From Flavobacterium luteolum (GTDB lineage Bacteria; Bacteroidota; Bacteroidia; Flavobacteriales; Flavobacteriaceae), in assembly GCF_027111275.1 (NCBI RefSeq), contig NZ_CP114286.1, positions 1,674,001 through 1,738,000 of the forward strand: a stretch of DNA of 64,000 bases. The letters run 5' to 3'. The notes beneath the pieces were generated by a model that saw only the letters and a list, made by a program, of their open reading frames with translations, had not been told where the DNA came from and did no database searches. Shown piece by piece: positions 25,258 through 35,665 of the stretch (its first letter is position 1; each line of letters starts with the position of its first letter). A program made the translations under genes and the position numbers.

Positions 25258-25358
25258 TATTTTAAGACATCATTTTAATTTAATTTTAAAACTTTTCTCG
25301 AATTTCAAAAACGAAATTGATTTTCAACATCTTATTCAAAAATTAAAATGGCATTTTT

Positions 25359-25763
25359 TTATTTAATTTCTTGGCAAAGCTCTACCAAAACTCCATTTGT
25401 GTTCTTTGGATGTAGAAAAACGACCAATTTATTATCGGCTCCTTTCTTCGGAACTTCATTAATCAAGACAAAACCTTCATTTTTTAAACGCGATATTTCA
25501 GCTTCGATATCATCAACATCAAAAGCGATGTGATGAATACCCTCTCCTTTTTTCTCTAGAAACTTTGCAATTGGACTTTCTGGATTTGTTGCCACCAAAA
25601 GTTCTATTTTATTATTTCCGGTCTGAAAGAAAGAAGTTAATACACCTTCGCTTTCTACAGCTTCCATTTTATACGACGGAACACCAAGCATTTTTTCGAA
25701 CAAAACATTAGCATCCTCCATATTTTTTACTGCAATTCCGATATGTTCTATTTTGTTTACCAT
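25359..25763 (-). CDS. mce: Methylmalonyl-CoA epimerase
   Basis: Starting at ATG 25761-25763 the enzyme is 134 residues, normal for the family (a longer frame upstream is not needed). It is a VOC-fold protein with metal ligands visible as His7 (IEHIGIAV), Gln in SFFQTGNNKIEL, His in GIHHIAFDV, and Glu in GVLVELCQ. It interconverts (R)- and (S)-methylmalonyl-CoA, linking propionyl-CoA metabolism to succinyl-CoA. The mutase genes are not in this window. It sits 10 bp after a large TPR-like gene. Confidence 0.92.
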   Translation of the reverse strand: MVNKIEHIGIAVKNMEDANVLFEKMLGVPSYKMEAVESEGVLTSFFQTGNNKIELLVATNPESPIAKFLEKKGEGIHHIAFDVDDIEAEISRLKNEGFVLINEVPKKGADNKLVVFLHPKNTNGVLVELCQEIK

Positions 25764-25773
25764 TGTTTCAAAT

Positions 25774-28134
25774 TTATTGGTTCGTGTATGTTCTAAAATA
25801 ACCACATTCTGCAATAACATCCTGATAATATTTGGTATCAGAATAGTCTTTTCTTAAAGCTTTAAATGAGTTCCAAGCAATAAAATTAACTTTATCATCT
25901 TGAATTTCCCAATAGCTGTTTATGTTATTGTATTTTTTATTGTAATAATCATTTCTTTCGCATTTTGAAATCAGATACAAACATTTTGCTTTTTGTTCTT
26001 TGTTCGAAGCAGCTTCAAATGCTTTTTGGTAATACATTTTAGAAACCGAATTATTTGTAATCATTTCTTTCATCGAATCTCTAAATGAATATGGACTTGA
26101 ACCATAACCCACAATACTCATTTCATAAAAAGTTCTTCCGTTTCCAAAATGAGAAATATTATAAAAAGCATTTCCTAGCAAAAGACTGTTCGTGTAAACA
26201 TCTTCTTTTTGAGCCAATTTATCCTGCATTTCTTTTATGGTAGTTAAGAAATCCATGAAAGTATATTTTCTCTTTTGATACGCTGCATGTTCGCAATCGT
26301 GACAATCTTTAATATTTCCGTTAAACGGATTTCCTAAGAATTTATAATATTGAACTGAATCTGTTTGTTTCATGAATTCAATCGCTTCTGGAATTTTGTT
26401 TTTGAAAGTCGCCTGAACCGCCTGAAAGTTATTAATATCCTTCAACTTTAAACTATAAACTCCTGCACCAATTTTCTCAATTTCAGATTTATTAGATTTT
26501 TCTAAAAAGCCTTTTATTGCCAGCAGATTTTTTTCATTGTCATAATAAGCATTTCCGTCGTTCCAATAACTATAGCGGGATTCTCCATAAATCTCTGCCA
26601 TAACCAAATTGCCTTTTTCTTTATACAAATGCGACAAATAGCTTCTGCTCCATGAAGAAGCATTTTGATAACGAAATGTGTCTCCTTTATAATTTTTAGG
26701 AAGTTCAGTGTACAGCCAATTCAAATCAGCTAGAATGGTTTTCTCATTTTTATCTGTCAGTTTATCGATCTTGCTTAAATTATTCACAAAACGCAATAAA
26801 CGAAGTTGCATTCCTGCCAATTCTGTTTTTGGAAGTGTTTTTTCAGCTTTGCTGTAATTTTTATCCGCATTTGCATAATCGCCTTTTAGCGTTTGAAGAT
26901 ATCCAATGGCAATATCCCATAAATATGGTTTTTCTGTATTTCCTGTAGCAGAAATTTTTGCTATCAAATCAACAGCGCTATTGTCTACTTTTGCTTTGTT
27001 TTCTGCTTTATTTTCGGCAACAGTCTGCGGTTTTGGTTTCTGATTTTCTCCTTGCCCGTCTACCTGGAACGAATTATTTATTTTTTGTTCTAGCGAATTA
27101 ACCAATCTTGTCCCTAAATAATTTAGATGTTCGCTTTTTGGATCTAATTCGTAGATTTTTTCAATCGCCTGTTTTTCGTCTTTGTAATATCCATGAATCG
27201 CCCAAAGCGCCGCTTTTTCTTTGTTGTTTTTCGCCATTGCCAAAGCTTTAGTCCAATCTGACTCGTTTTTTGGCTTAAAACTATAAGCTGTAACTACTCT
27301 TAATTCTGGACATTTATCAAAAACCTGAGCGTATAAATAGTTAGAAGTTGCATATTTTTTCTGCTTATAATTAATTCCAGCAACATACGCCAAAGCACGA
27401 TAATATAAAGTGTTCTTTGTAACAGAACTTTCGGTTTTATTAAAAAAGTCAATTGCTTTTTGTTTATCATTACTGTAAAAACGAGCTTTCATGGTCAAGA
27501 ACCAATATCTGTTTTTCAAAAAAGGATCAGACAAAGTATTGTACACATTTTCTATCGACTGAATCATTTTGGCATCATTGAAGGTTTTTGCCACGACAGG
27601 ATCATAACTCCAATAATCATCACCAATTGAAACCGTTTCTATTTTTTGAGCCAAATACAGAAATTCTACAAAGTTTTTTACTTTCCCATCTTTCAGATTC
27701 AGCTTTTTGCCCCATTTTTGCGTGCTTTTATTTTCTTTTTTCGTTTTATAATAAACATGCAAACCTTCAATTTCTTCTTTATTTTTGATGGTATTTTTGT
27801 CATCAGAATAATATCTAGGCTTTTCGTCACCAATCAAAAAATAATTGACTGTTGTTGTGTCGACTTTTCCTTTTAAATAATCTGCCCAATCTGATTTTAT
27901 ATTTTTATTAAAACGAGAATTGTGTTGGGTATCAAAACCAATTCCGTAGAAAATTCCGCCCGACAAAAACAAAGGCGAATACGATTTGTCAGCAAAAGTT
28001 TCTGGAGTAAAATTTGAATTATAGGCACCAAAATAATCCCAATCTCCATCTGCGCAGGCGTATATAATTCCGAATGCAGAAAGCAAAACGGCACTAGAAG
28101 CAAGAAATAATCTGCTTAAAAGTATTTTTCTCAT
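25774..28134 (-). CDS. Large secreted TPR-like protein, unknown function
   Basis: This 786-residue protein has an N-terminal export signal and a possible lipobox at Cys27 (FGIIYACADGD). Most of the sequence is alpha-helical repeats of TPR type (for example RALAYVAGINYKQKKYATSNYLYAQVF, split here by family-like spacing; and GDYANADKNYSKAEKTLP), with a low-complexity Glu/Asn/Lys/Pro stretch near 360-385. A CxxC pair (DCHDCEHA) lies near residue 610 and could bind metal or form a disulfide. No enzyme signature is seen. Its start overlaps the end of the next lipoprotein gene by 41 bp, so the two are co-expressed and may form one outer-membrane assembly. Confidence 0.75.
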   Translation of the reverse strand: MRKILLSRLFLASSAVLLSAFGIIYACADGDWDYFGAYNSNFTPETFADKSYSPLFLSGGIFYGIGFDTQHNSRFNKNIKSDWADYLKGKVDTTTVNYFLIGDEKPRYYSDDKNTIKNKEEIEGLHVYYKTKKENKSTQKWGKKLNLKDGKVKNFVEFLYLAQKIETVSIGDDYWSYDPVVAKTFNDAKMIQSIENVYNTLSDPFLKNRYWFLTMKARFYSNDKQKAIDFFNKTESSVTKNTLYYRALAYVAGINYKQKKYATSNYLYAQVFDKCPELRVVTAYSFKPKNESDWTKALAMAKNNKEKAALWAIHGYYKDEKQAIEKIYELDPKSEHLNYLGTRLVNSLEQKINNSFQVDGQGENQKPKPQTVAENKAENKAKVDNSAVDLIAKISATGNTEKPYLWDIAIGYLQTLKGDYANADKNYSKAEKTLPKTELAGMQLRLLRFVNNLSKIDKLTDKNEKTILADLNWLYTELPKNYKGDTFRYQNASSWSRSYLSHLYKEKGNLVMAEIYGESRYSYWNDGNAYYDNEKNLLAIKGFLEKSNKSEIEKIGAGVYSLKLKDINNFQAVQATFKNKIPEAIEFMKQTDSVQYYKFLGNPFNGNIKDCHDCEHAAYQKRKYTFMDFLTTIKEMQDKLAQKEDVYTNSLLLGNAFYNISHFGNGRTFYEMSIVGYGSSPYSFRDSMKEMITNNSVSKMYYQKAFEAASNKEQKAKCLYLISKCERNDYYNKKYNNINSYWEIQDDKVNFIAWNSFKALRKDYSDTKYYQDVIAECGYFRTYTNQ

Positions 28135-29098
28135 AATTGTTTAAATTGAATTCGTCTAAATCGTAAAATATAATTTCATTTGGCTTTTCGACAAGATGAT
28201 CTTGCAAATCTTCTGCCATTTCTTTTAAATCCTCTGGTTTTATTTCTTCTATTTTCAAAAGATCATTTTCTTCATAAAAAACGCCATTTTTATAATTGGA
28301 ATGTTTTACCCTAAAAAAAATCGGACTTGTTTTTTCAAAATTGGAATCTTTTTCTAATGATTCACTGCTCATTTTAGAGCGCAGTCCAATCACTTTATTA
28401 TTTCTAATATGAACTCCCCAAGAATAAATTGGAAAAGCAAAATCGAGATGCAGCGGATATCTTTTTAAACTTTTAAGATATCGCTCTGCCACTTTTTGAT
28501 CGTAAATAGAATTTAGAGAATCGGGCGCAATCGATCCCATGTTATAATACATCAAAACTCCAGAATCGACATTTGGGATTTTTGTTTTTTTGAAGTATTT
28601 CACCTGATGCAATCGAATAGTAGCTGAAAGCTTCTTTTTCGAAAGTTCTTTAAAAACCTCAATAAATTTTAAATAATTGTCTTTGCTTTTTAAAGTCCAA
28701 TCGCAGTCAATTTGAATTTCCTGACACGTAATTTCGTTTTTAGAATTAATCTGTTCTATAAAATCAAAAGTTTTCTGAGCTAGATTCTCCACATCAAGAT
28801 TGGGTTGCAGCATCACTTTGTTTTGAATGAAAACTACTGGAACAATTGTATAGTTTTTTGGGTTTTCTTCAAATCGAATAGGACTTATGGGAATGGGCAA
28901 ATTTGATTCTGGATGAAGTCCAATGTCAAAATACCTTACATACAGCTTTTGAACACCATTCTCATTCAAAACCTCTTTTTCTGTTTTTGAAAATTTGAAC
29001 AACGTTTTCCAGTAATAAAAAGAGATTACAGGTTTTTCATTTTTAGTGCATGATAACATTAAAAAGAGAAACAAAACTGGAAAAATTCGCTTGAACAA
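28094..29098 (-). CDS. Lipoprotein with possible TIM-barrel (DUF3142-like) fold
   Basis: A 334-residue lipoprotein with lipobox LMLSC at Cys17. The start appears to be TTG (29096-29098): an in-frame stop lies three codons upstream and the next ATG would remove most of the signal peptide. The segment ITCQEIQIDCDWTLKSKDNYLKFI followed later by LHLDFAFPIYSWG recalls glycoside-hydrolase-like barrels of the DUF3142 type, with acidic residues at strand ends, but this is a weak match. Overlap with the TPR-like gene (41 bp) suggests joint function, perhaps in polymer handling at the surface. Confidence 0.7.
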   Translation of the reverse strand: MFKRIFPVLFLFLMLSCTKNEKPVISFYYWKTLFKFSKTEKEVLNENGVQKLYVRYFDIGLHPESNLPIPISPIRFEENPKNYTIVPVVFIQNKVMLQPNLDVENLAQKTFDFIEQINSKNEITCQEIQIDCDWTLKSKDNYLKFIEVFKELSKKKLSATIRLHQVKYFKKTKIPNVDSGVLMYYNMGSIAPDSLNSIYDQKVAERYLKSLKRYPLHLDFAFPIYSWGVHIRNNKVIGLRSKMSSESLEKDSNFEKTSPIFFRVKHSNYKNGVFYEENDLLKIEEIKPEDLKEMAEDLQDHLVEKPNEIIFYDLDEFNLNNYEKNTFKQIISCF

Positions 29099-29271
29099 AA
29101 CTTAGAAAATTATATTTTACCCCAAAAGTAAGAAATTATATCATTTTAAAATGTTTGAAACACCAAAACTTTAGAAGATTCGCAAAAGTTCCAAATCCTA
29201 ATAAATGGCTAAAAAATTTCGATTAAAGCAAATATAATCGTTATTTTGTGCAATCAAATTGAAAAACCGTT

Positions 29272-30960
29272 ATGTTGAAAAACACTCTAAAATATATTGC
29301 ATTTATAGTTTTAATATCAATGATAAGCTGCGCAAAAAGAGGCAGTATTACCGGCGGTTTAAAAGATACGCTACCTCCTGTTTTAACATCTAGCTTTCCA
29401 AAAAATTTCAGCACCAATTTTAAAGAAAGTACAATCACTTTAAATTTTGACGAATATGTCAAACTTAAAAACACCAACAAGCAGCTGATTATTTCTCCGC
29501 CTTTAAAAAATGAGCCATTAATTACACCTATGAGTGTCAGCAAATTTATAAAGATTGAACTTCGAGATACTTTGCTGCCAAACACAACTTACAGTTTAAA
29601 TTTTGGGCAAGCTATTCAGGATAATAACGAAGGAAATGCTTTAAATCAGTTCAAATATATTTTTTCAACAGGATCGCATATTGATTCGCTTAAATTGAAT
29701 GGAAGAATTAAAGATTCTTACGGAAAATATGTTGACAATTTTGTTTCTGTGATGCTATACGAAGTAAATGATAAATTCAAAGATTCTACCATTTACAAAG
29801 ATTTTCCACGCTATATTACCAATACTTTAGATAGTATGCGAACTTTTCAGTTTGAAAATTTAAAGGAAGGAAAATATCTTTTGGTTGCTTTAAAAGACAA
29901 AGGATCAAATAACAAATTTAACCCGAAAGACGATAAAATTGGTTTTCTAAAAAATTATATCACAGTTCCTTCAGATACGGTTTACGAATTAGAATTATTT
30001 AAAGAAACACTTCCACTAAAAACATTCAAACCTATTCAGGCTTCTGGAAACCGTCTGTATCTTCCGTATGAAGGAAAACAGGATTTTAAGAAATCACAAC
30101 CAAAAATTACCCTAAAAAACGGCAATGAAGTTCTGGAAACTATAGTAACCCAATTCCCTAAAAAGGATTCGTTGCAAGTTTGGTACAAACCTGTAAAAGC
30201 CGATTCGCTATCAATGGAAGTTGAGAAAGGAGATTACAAAAAGAGATTTTCTTTTAAAATTAAAGCCTTAAAAAAAGACACTTTAAATATTAAAGCAGTG
30301 CAAAATGGTCAGCTTAATTTTAGAGACCGTTTTACATTGGAAACTGAAACTCCATTGGTAAAATTTGATAAATCTAAAATCAAATTGGTTAACAAAGATT
30401 CTGTTGCAGTTCCTTACACGACAGAATACGACGTATTTGACCAAAAGCTTTATTTTGATTTCAAAAAAGAACCTCTAGACAAATACAGTTTTACTTTCTT
30501 GCCAGGCGCTTTGACCGATTTTTACGAAAAAACAAACGATACTTTATCGTACAAACTCAGCACTAAAGAATATGCCGATTACGGAAATATCATTTTGAAT
30601 CTGAAAAATGTAAAACGTTTCCCTATAATTGTCGAATTGACCAATAAAAAAGGAGATGTTGTTTTAGCCGAAGGATATTCTGAAGGCGCAACTACTTTAG
30701 AGTTCAATTTGTTGCAGCCTGACATGTTTACGGTTCGTATTATTTATGATGACAATAAAAATAAAGTGTACGACACTGGAAACTTCTTAGAAAAGAGATA
30801 TGCCGAAGAAGTATTTTACAATCAGGAAGAATTTGATGTCCGTGCCAATTGGGACAGGAACGAAACCATCGACTTAAGCATTCCGTTTAATCCTGAGGTC
30901 GAGAAAAAACAAGACGATAAAAAGAAAAAAGAAGCAGAAAAGAAACGGAAAGCTTTTTAA
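29272..30960 (+). CDS. Ig-like domain lipoprotein
   Basis: A 562-residue lipoprotein with lipobox ISMISC (Cys20) followed by AKRGSITGG. Residues about 32-135 form a bacterial Ig-like domain (LPPVLTSSFPKNFST, ITLNFDEYVKL, LPNTTYSLNFGQAIQD, FKYIFSTG). The rest is beta-rich, and the end is highly basic and acidic (KKQDDKKKKEAEKKRKAF). Proteins of this kind are common outer-membrane lipoproteins in Bacteroidota without a fixed role. It ends in a 4-bp overlap with the convergent nitrilase gene. Confidence 0.82.
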   Translation: MLKNTLKYIAFIVLISMISCAKRGSITGGLKDTLPPVLTSSFPKNFSTNFKESTITLNFDEYVKLKNTNKQLIISPPLKNEPLITPMSVSKFIKIELRDTLLPNTTYSLNFGQAIQDNNEGNALNQFKYIFSTGSHIDSLKLNGRIKDSYGKYVDNFVSVMLYEVNDKFKDSTIYKDFPRYITNTLDSMRTFQFENLKEGKYLLVALKDKGSNNKFNPKDDKIGFLKNYITVPSDTVYELELFKETLPLKTFKPIQASGNRLYLPYEGKQDFKKSQPKITLKNGNEVLETIVTQFPKKDSLQVWYKPVKADSLSMEVEKGDYKKRFSFKIKALKKDTLNIKAVQNGQLNFRDRFTLETETPLVKFDKSKIKLVNKDSVAVPYTTEYDVFDQKLYFDFKKEPLDKYSFTFLPGALTDFYEKTNDTLSYKLSTKEYADYGNIILNLKNVKRFPIIVELTNKKGDVVLAEGYSEGATTLEFNLLQPDMFTVRIIYDDNKNKVYDTGNFLEKRYAEEVFYNQEEFDVRANWDRNETIDLSIPFNPEVEKKQDDKKKKEAEKKRKAF

Positions 30961-31724
30961 AGTTTGATTTCGAACTGATCTTTATCGCTTAGAAAATCTA
31001 ATTTTTTACGCGTTTCATACATGGTGTTTTTGTCTAATTCTACGACAAAAACACCATTTTTTTCTTGCGGTTCTAAAATATAATTCCCTAAGAAATCTAT
31101 TGCTTGCGAATGTCCAATATGTTCAAAATGGTGAGCATCTTTCCCTATTCTATTTACTCCAATTACGTACGAAAGATTTTCGATAGCACGTGCTTTTAGC
31201 AAAGCATCCCAAGCATTGGTACGCACTTTTGGCCAATTGGCGACATATAAAATCAGATCGTAATTTTCTGTATTGCGCACAAAAACCGGAAATCTCAAAT
31301 CGTAACAAACCTGCAGACATATTTTCCAATCCAGATAGTCTACAATAACTTTTTGATTTCCGCGTGTATACACTTTGTCCTCACCTGCCAGAGAGAATGA
31401 ATGACGTTTATCGTAATACTGGATTTCGCCTGACGGAAAAACAAAAATCATACGATTGTAATATTCTCCATTCTCCGCGATGACAACACTTCCAGTAATT
31501 GCAGCCTTTTTTTGTCTTGCTTTCAATTTCATCCAACCAATAGTTTCGCCCTGCATCGTTTCTGCAACTTCAGAAGCATTCATTGTAAATCCGGTCGAAA
31601 ACATTTCTGGAAGCACAATCAAATTTACTTCCGAATCGATTTCATTGATTTTTGAATCGAAGTTTTCTCGGTTTTTACTGGCATCTTGCCAAAAAAGATC
31701 AGTTTGGATTAAAGCAATTTTCAT
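30957..31724 (-). CDS. Nitrilase-superfamily amidohydrolase (omega-amidase YafV/Nit2-like)
   Basis: A 255-residue cytoplasmic enzyme with the nitrilase triad: Glu in VLPEMFSTGF, Lys in YDKRHSFSLA, and Cys in LQVCYDLRFPVF. It resembles YafV, which hydrolyses 2-oxoglutaramate and 2-oxosuccinamate (metabolite repair after transamination). Motif RHSFSLAGE and the WPKVRTNAWDALLKARAIEN region support this branch over carbamoylases. Substrate is inferred. A DeoR-type regulator gene lies 38 bp upstream on the same strand. Confidence 0.88.
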   Translation of the reverse strand: MKIALIQTDLFWQDASKNRENFDSKINEIDSEVNLIVLPEMFSTGFTMNASEVAETMQGETIGWMKLKARQKKAAITGSVVIAENGEYYNRMIFVFPSGEIQYYDKRHSFSLAGEDKVYTRGNQKVIVDYLDWKICLQVCYDLRFPVFVRNTENYDLILYVANWPKVRTNAWDALLKARAIENLSYVIGVNRIGKDAHHFEHIGHSQAIDFLGNYILEPQEKNGVFVVELDKNTMYETRKKLDFLSDKDQFEIKL

Positions 31725-31762
31725 CTTGTTTTATGGATAAGTAGAAAAAACAGGTTTTGAAA

Positions 31763-32539
31763 TTAAATCACAGTCAAGTCAGGAAAATTCTCTTTATATA
31801 ATTTTAGTTTTGCATGAGTTGGCTCTTCTTCAGTTATAACATAATTTATCTCAGACAAACTAGCTATTTTCATTTTAAGAACTGTATTTAGCTTTTCTGT
31901 GATGGTTAAAACCGCTGTTTTTTTAGAAGCCTGAATCATTGCTTTCTTAACCTGGACAGTTTCCCAGTCAGAATCAGAATAACCGCCATCTATATCTAAA
32001 GCATTTGTTCCTAGAACCAGAAGATCTGCTTTTATGTTAGCCAATTGATGAAAAGCCTCTCCGCTCACACACATCTGACTATAAGAAGAAATGCTTCCGC
32101 CAATCATAATGGTTTTAATATTTGGTTTATCTAAAAGCTGTACAGCTGTTAACGCAGTGATCGTAAAAACAGTCAGATTAAGATCGTTTGGAATTAATCG
32201 AATGAATTCGCGAATGGTTGTTCCGCCATCCACAATTAAAACCATTCCGTCATGCAGAAGATCTACTGCTTTTTGTGCAATAACTTGTTTTGCTTCTACT
32301 GCATAAGTTTGGTTCGATGACGAATAGTGATATCCTTTGGTCATCGCACCACCTTTTACTTTGATTAAAAGTGAATCGGCATCAAGCTCGTTAATGTCTC
32401 GTCGAACAGTATCTTCAGAAACACCAAGTTTAGCCGAAAGAGTTTCAAAACTTACACGAGTGTGCAGGTTAATCTCTTTTAAAATATGATTTTTACGTTC
32501 TTCTTTACTGTAATTTAAAACTTCATTTTCCGTGCTCAT
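31763..32539 (-). CDS. DeoR/GlpR-family transcriptional regulator
   Basis: From ATG 32537-32539 the protein is 258 residues (an upstream extension lacks the family's N-terminus). The DeoR HTH is at about 14-70 (ILKEINLHTRVSFETLSAKLG, SEDTVRRDINELD, LIKVKGGA). The C-terminal DeoR sensor domain shows VDGGTTIREFIRLIP and MIGGSISSYSQMCVSG, which bind sugar phosphates in relatives. GlpR-type regulators usually repress nearby sugar or polyol genes, but none is adjacent; only the nitrilase follows, 38 bp away, and may be a target. Confidence 0.9.
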   Translation of the reverse strand: MSTENEVLNYSKEERKNHILKEINLHTRVSFETLSAKLGVSEDTVRRDINELDADSLLIKVKGGAMTKGYHYSSSNQTYAVEAKQVIAQKAVDLLHDGMVLIVDGGTTIREFIRLIPNDLNLTVFTITALTAVQLLDKPNIKTIMIGGSISSYSQMCVSGEAFHQLANIKADLLVLGTNALDIDGGYSDSDWETVQVKKAMIQASKKTAVLTITEKLNTVLKMKIASLSEINYVITEEEPTHAKLKLYKENFPDLTVI

Positions 32540-32757
32540 GCCTATTATTTTTTTTCTAATTACAAAAATAAACATTTCATTAAACAATTCATCGAAACAA
32601 AAAATCAAATTAGCGCATTAGATCACTTTAAAACAAAACAGAATCCGTTTGCATCAAAAACTTAAAATCACCTGTTTTAAGCTCTTTTTTAAGACAAATT
32701 GAAGCCTTTTACAGATTTGAACAGATTTATAAATAAATCACACTGTTTCAGAAAACA

Positions 32758-32789
32758 AAAAACGCTTCCGTCGTAACGGAAGCGTTTTT
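32758..32789 (-). terminator. Terminator downstream of sdhB
   Basis: A 14-bp perfect stem (AAAAACGCTTCCGT and complement) with a 4-nt loop and T run, 22 bp after the sdhB stop on the minus strand. The rest of the 32540-32811 gap holds no visible gene; it is the promoter region of the DeoR gene. Confidence 0.85.
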
Positions 32790-32811
32790 CTAAAATATAC
32801 TAAATTGTGTA

Positions 32812-33558
32812 TTATCCTTTTAAGCTTGCTGCTAAATACTCACGGTTCATACGTGCGATATTTTCAAGCGAAATTCCTTTTGGACATTCGATTTCGCAAG
32901 CTCCTGTATTAGTACAGTTACCAAAACCTTCTAAATCCATTTGGTGAACCATGTGTAAAACACGATCCGTTGCTTCAACTTTACCTTGTGGCAATAATGC
33001 ATATTGAGAAACTTTTGCAGAAACGAATAACATTGCTGAAGAGTTTTTACAAGTTGCAACACAAGCTCCACAACCAATACAAGCAGCAGCGTCGAATGAC
33101 TTATCTGCATCGTCTTTGTTAACTGGAATAGTATTCGCATCAATTGTATTTCCTGAAGTATTTACAGAGATAAATCCTCCTGCGTGCTGAATTCTATCAA
33201 AAGAACTTCTGTCAACCACTAAATCTTTAATTACCGGGAAAGCTTTTGCTCTAAATGGCTCGATAAAAATCGTATCACCATCTTTAAACATACGCATGTG
33301 CAACTGACAAGTTGTAACTCCTCTGTCTGGTCCGTGTGCTTCTCCGTTAATGAATAAAGAACACATTCCGCAGATTCCCTCACGACAATCGTGGTCAAAT
33401 GCAACTGGTTCTTCTCCTTTGTTGATTAAACCTTCGTTAAGAACGTCTAACATTTCAAGGAAAGACATGTCCGGCTCGATTCCATCGATAGGATATTCTA
33501 CAATCCCTCCTTTATCTTGAGCGTTTTTTTGACGCCATATTTTTAATGTAAGTTTCAT
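32812..33558 (-). CDS. sdhB: Succinate dehydrogenase/fumarate reductase iron-sulfur subunit
   Basis: A 248-residue subunit carrying three iron-sulfur clusters. The N-terminal ferredoxin domain has the 2Fe-2S cysteines ([18 protein letters not shown] and later TCQLHM). The C-terminal domain has 4Fe-4S and 3Fe-4S cysteines ([13 protein letters not shown] and [15 protein letters not shown]). It passes electrons from SdhA to the membrane quinone pool. It is the last gene of sdhC-sdhA-sdhB; the 95-bp gap to sdhA holds short AAGTCGAAAGTC repeats. Confidence 0.96.
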   Translation of the reverse strand: MKLTLKIWRQKNAQDKGGIVEYPIDGIEPDMSFLEMLDVLNEGLINKGEEPVAFDHDCREGICGMCSLFINGEAHGPDRGVTTCQLHMRMFKDGDTIFIEPFRAKAFPVIKDLVVDRSSFDRIQHAGGFISVNTSGNTIDANTIPVNKDDADKSFDAAACIGCGACVATCKNSSAMLFVSAKVSQYALLPQGKVEATDRVLHMVHQMDLEGFGNCTNTGACEIECPKGISLENIARMNREYLAASLKG

Positions 33559-33653
33559 ACCTTTTTCGTTTGAAAGTCATAAAGTCGAAAGTCGAAAGTC
33601 GCTTGGCACATTTTGCCTTTTGACTTTAAGACTTTGGGCTTTCGACCAAATTC

Positions 33654-35654
33654 TTATTTATAACTTCTTTGAACTAATTTAATGTTTTCGTAATTAAGAG
33701 GTTCTTTGTGTAATACCGCGTCACTTGGTTTTCCTTTGTATTCCCAAGCTGCAACGTATGCAAAGTTTTCGTCATCACGAAGTGCTTCTCCTTCTTCTGT
33801 TTGGTATTCTTCACGGAAGTGACCTCCACAAGATTCGTTACGGTGTAAAGCATCTTTCGCGAACAATTCTCCTAATTCTAAGAAATCGGCAACACGAGTT
33901 GCTTTTTCTAATTCCTGATTAAATTCGTAAGCACCTCCAGGAACTTTTACATCTTTATAAAACTCTTCACGTAAAGCGGCAATTTCTTCGATAGCTTCAG
34001 TTAAACCTTTAGCATTACGAGCCATACCGACTTTATTCCACATAATTTTTCCAAGTTTTTTATGGAAATAATCTACAGAATGTTTACCGTTATTATTGAT
34101 AAACTTATTGATTTGATCTACAACCGCTTTTTCAGCTTCAACGAATTCTGGTAAGTCTGTAGAAATTTCTCCCATTTTAATATCTGGAGCTAAATAATCT
34201 CCAATAGTATAAGGAAGTACGAAATATCCATCAGCTAAACCTTGCATCAAAGCAGAAGCACCAAGTCTGTTTGCTCCGTGATCAGAGAAGTTAGATTCTC
34301 CAATTGAGAAACAACCAGGAATTGTAGTCATTAAGTTATAATCAACCCAAGTTCCACCCATTGTGTAGTGAACCGCTGGGTAAATCATCATTGGTGTTGT
34401 ATAAGGATCTTCGTCAACGATTTTGTAATACATTTGGAATAAGTTCCCGTATTTACTTTTCACGATTGCAGCTCCTAATTTAGTTACCAAAGCAGCATCT
34501 TTATCATCTAGACCTTTTACATAAGCATCTTCAGTTCCGTAGCGTTTAATTGCTGCTGCGAAATCTAAGTAAACTGCTTCTCCAGTTTTGTTAACTCCAA
34601 AACCAGCGTCACATCTTTCTTTAGCTGCACGAGACGCAACGTCACGAGGTACTAAGTTACCAAATGCTGGATATCTTCTTTCTAAGAAATAATCTCTTTG
34701 ATCTTCAGATAAATCAGTTGCTTTTTTCTTTCCTTCACGAATTGCTTTTGCATCCTCAAGGTTTTTAGGAACCCAGATACGACCGTCATTACGTAAAGAC
34801 TCAGACATCAAAGTCAGTTTTGACTGGTGATCTCCTGAAACCGGAATACATGTTGGGTGAATTTGCGTGTAGCAAGGATTTGCGAAAAACGCTCCTTTTT
34901 TATGAATTTTCCAAGCTGCTGTTGCATTACTTCCCATAGCATTTGTTGAAAGGAAAAATACGTTTCCGTATCCTCCAGAACCAACTACTACAGCGTGAGC
35001 AGAATGTCTTTCTATTTTTCCTGTAATCAAGTCACGAGCGATAATACCTCTCGCTTTTCCGTTCACGATTACAATGTCAAGCATTTCGTGACGGTTGTAC
35101 ATTTTAATTTTTCCACGACCAATCTGACGGTTCATTGCAGAATAAGCTCCTAACAATAATTGCTGTCCAGTTTGTCCTTGAGCATAAAATGTACGAGAAA
35201 CCAAAGTTCCTCCAAAAGAACGGTTATCTAAAAGTCCACCATATTCACGAGCCAATGGCACCCCTTGAGCCACACATTGGTCAATAATATTACCTGAAAC
35301 CTCAGCTAAACGATAAACGTTTGCCTCACGAGCACGGTAATCACCACCTTTTACAGTATCGTAAAACAATCTGTAAATAGAGTCACCGTCACCTTTATAG
35401 TTTTTTGCTGCGTTGATACCTCCTTGTGCAGCGATAGAGTGCGCACGACGTGGAGAATCTTGGAAACAGAATGCTTTTACGTTATATCCTAACTCAGCCA
35501 AAGTAGCCGCAGCCGAACCTCCAGCTAAACCAGTACCAACTACAATAATATCTAAATTACGTTTGTTAGCAGGGTTTACTAAATTAATATGATCTTTATA
35601 ATTTGTCCATTTGTCCGCTATAGGACCATTTGGAATTTTTGAATCTAATGCCAT
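33654..35654 (-). CDS. sdhA: Succinate dehydrogenase/fumarate reductase flavoprotein subunit
   Basis: A 666-residue FAD subunit. The dinucleotide fold is at about 34-60 ([21 protein letters not shown]). The covalent FAD site is recognised by [10 protein letters not shown] with its preceding RRAH. Catalytic residues lie in HPTCIP and the Arg of [10 protein letters not shown]; further FAD contact in [15 protein letters not shown]. The length above 600 and the three-gene layout with a single five-helix cytochrome match the type B (menaquinone) enzymes of Bacteroidota. It oxidises succinate or reduces fumarate at the inner membrane. Confidence 0.96.
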   Translation of the reverse strand: MALDSKIPNGPIADKWTNYKDHINLVNPANKRNLDIIVVGTGLAGGSAAATLAELGYNVKAFCFQDSPRRAHSIAAQGGINAAKNYKGDGDSIYRLFYDTVKGGDYRAREANVYRLAEVSGNIIDQCVAQGVPLAREYGGLLDNRSFGGTLVSRTFYAQGQTGQQLLLGAYSAMNRQIGRGKIKMYNRHEMLDIVIVNGKARGIIARDLITGKIERHSAHAVVVGSGGYGNVFFLSTNAMGSNATAAWKIHKKGAFFANPCYTQIHPTCIPVSGDHQSKLTLMSESLRNDGRIWVPKNLEDAKAIREGKKKATDLSEDQRDYFLERRYPAFGNLVPRDVASRAAKERCDAGFGVNKTGEAVYLDFAAAIKRYGTEDAYVKGLDDKDAALVTKLGAAIVKSKYGNLFQMYYKIVDEDPYTTPMMIYPAVHYTMGGTWVDYNLMTTIPGCFSIGESNFSDHGANRLGASALMQGLADGYFVLPYTIGDYLAPDIKMGEISTDLPEFVEAEKAVVDQINKFINNNGKHSVDYFHKKLGKIMWNKVGMARNAKGLTEAIEEIAALREEFYKDVKVPGGAYEFNQELEKATRVADFLELGELFAKDALHRNESCGGHFREEYQTEEGEALRDDENFAYVAAWEYKGKPSDAVLHKEPLNYENIKLVQRSYK

Positions 35655-35665
35655 TATAATTGATA

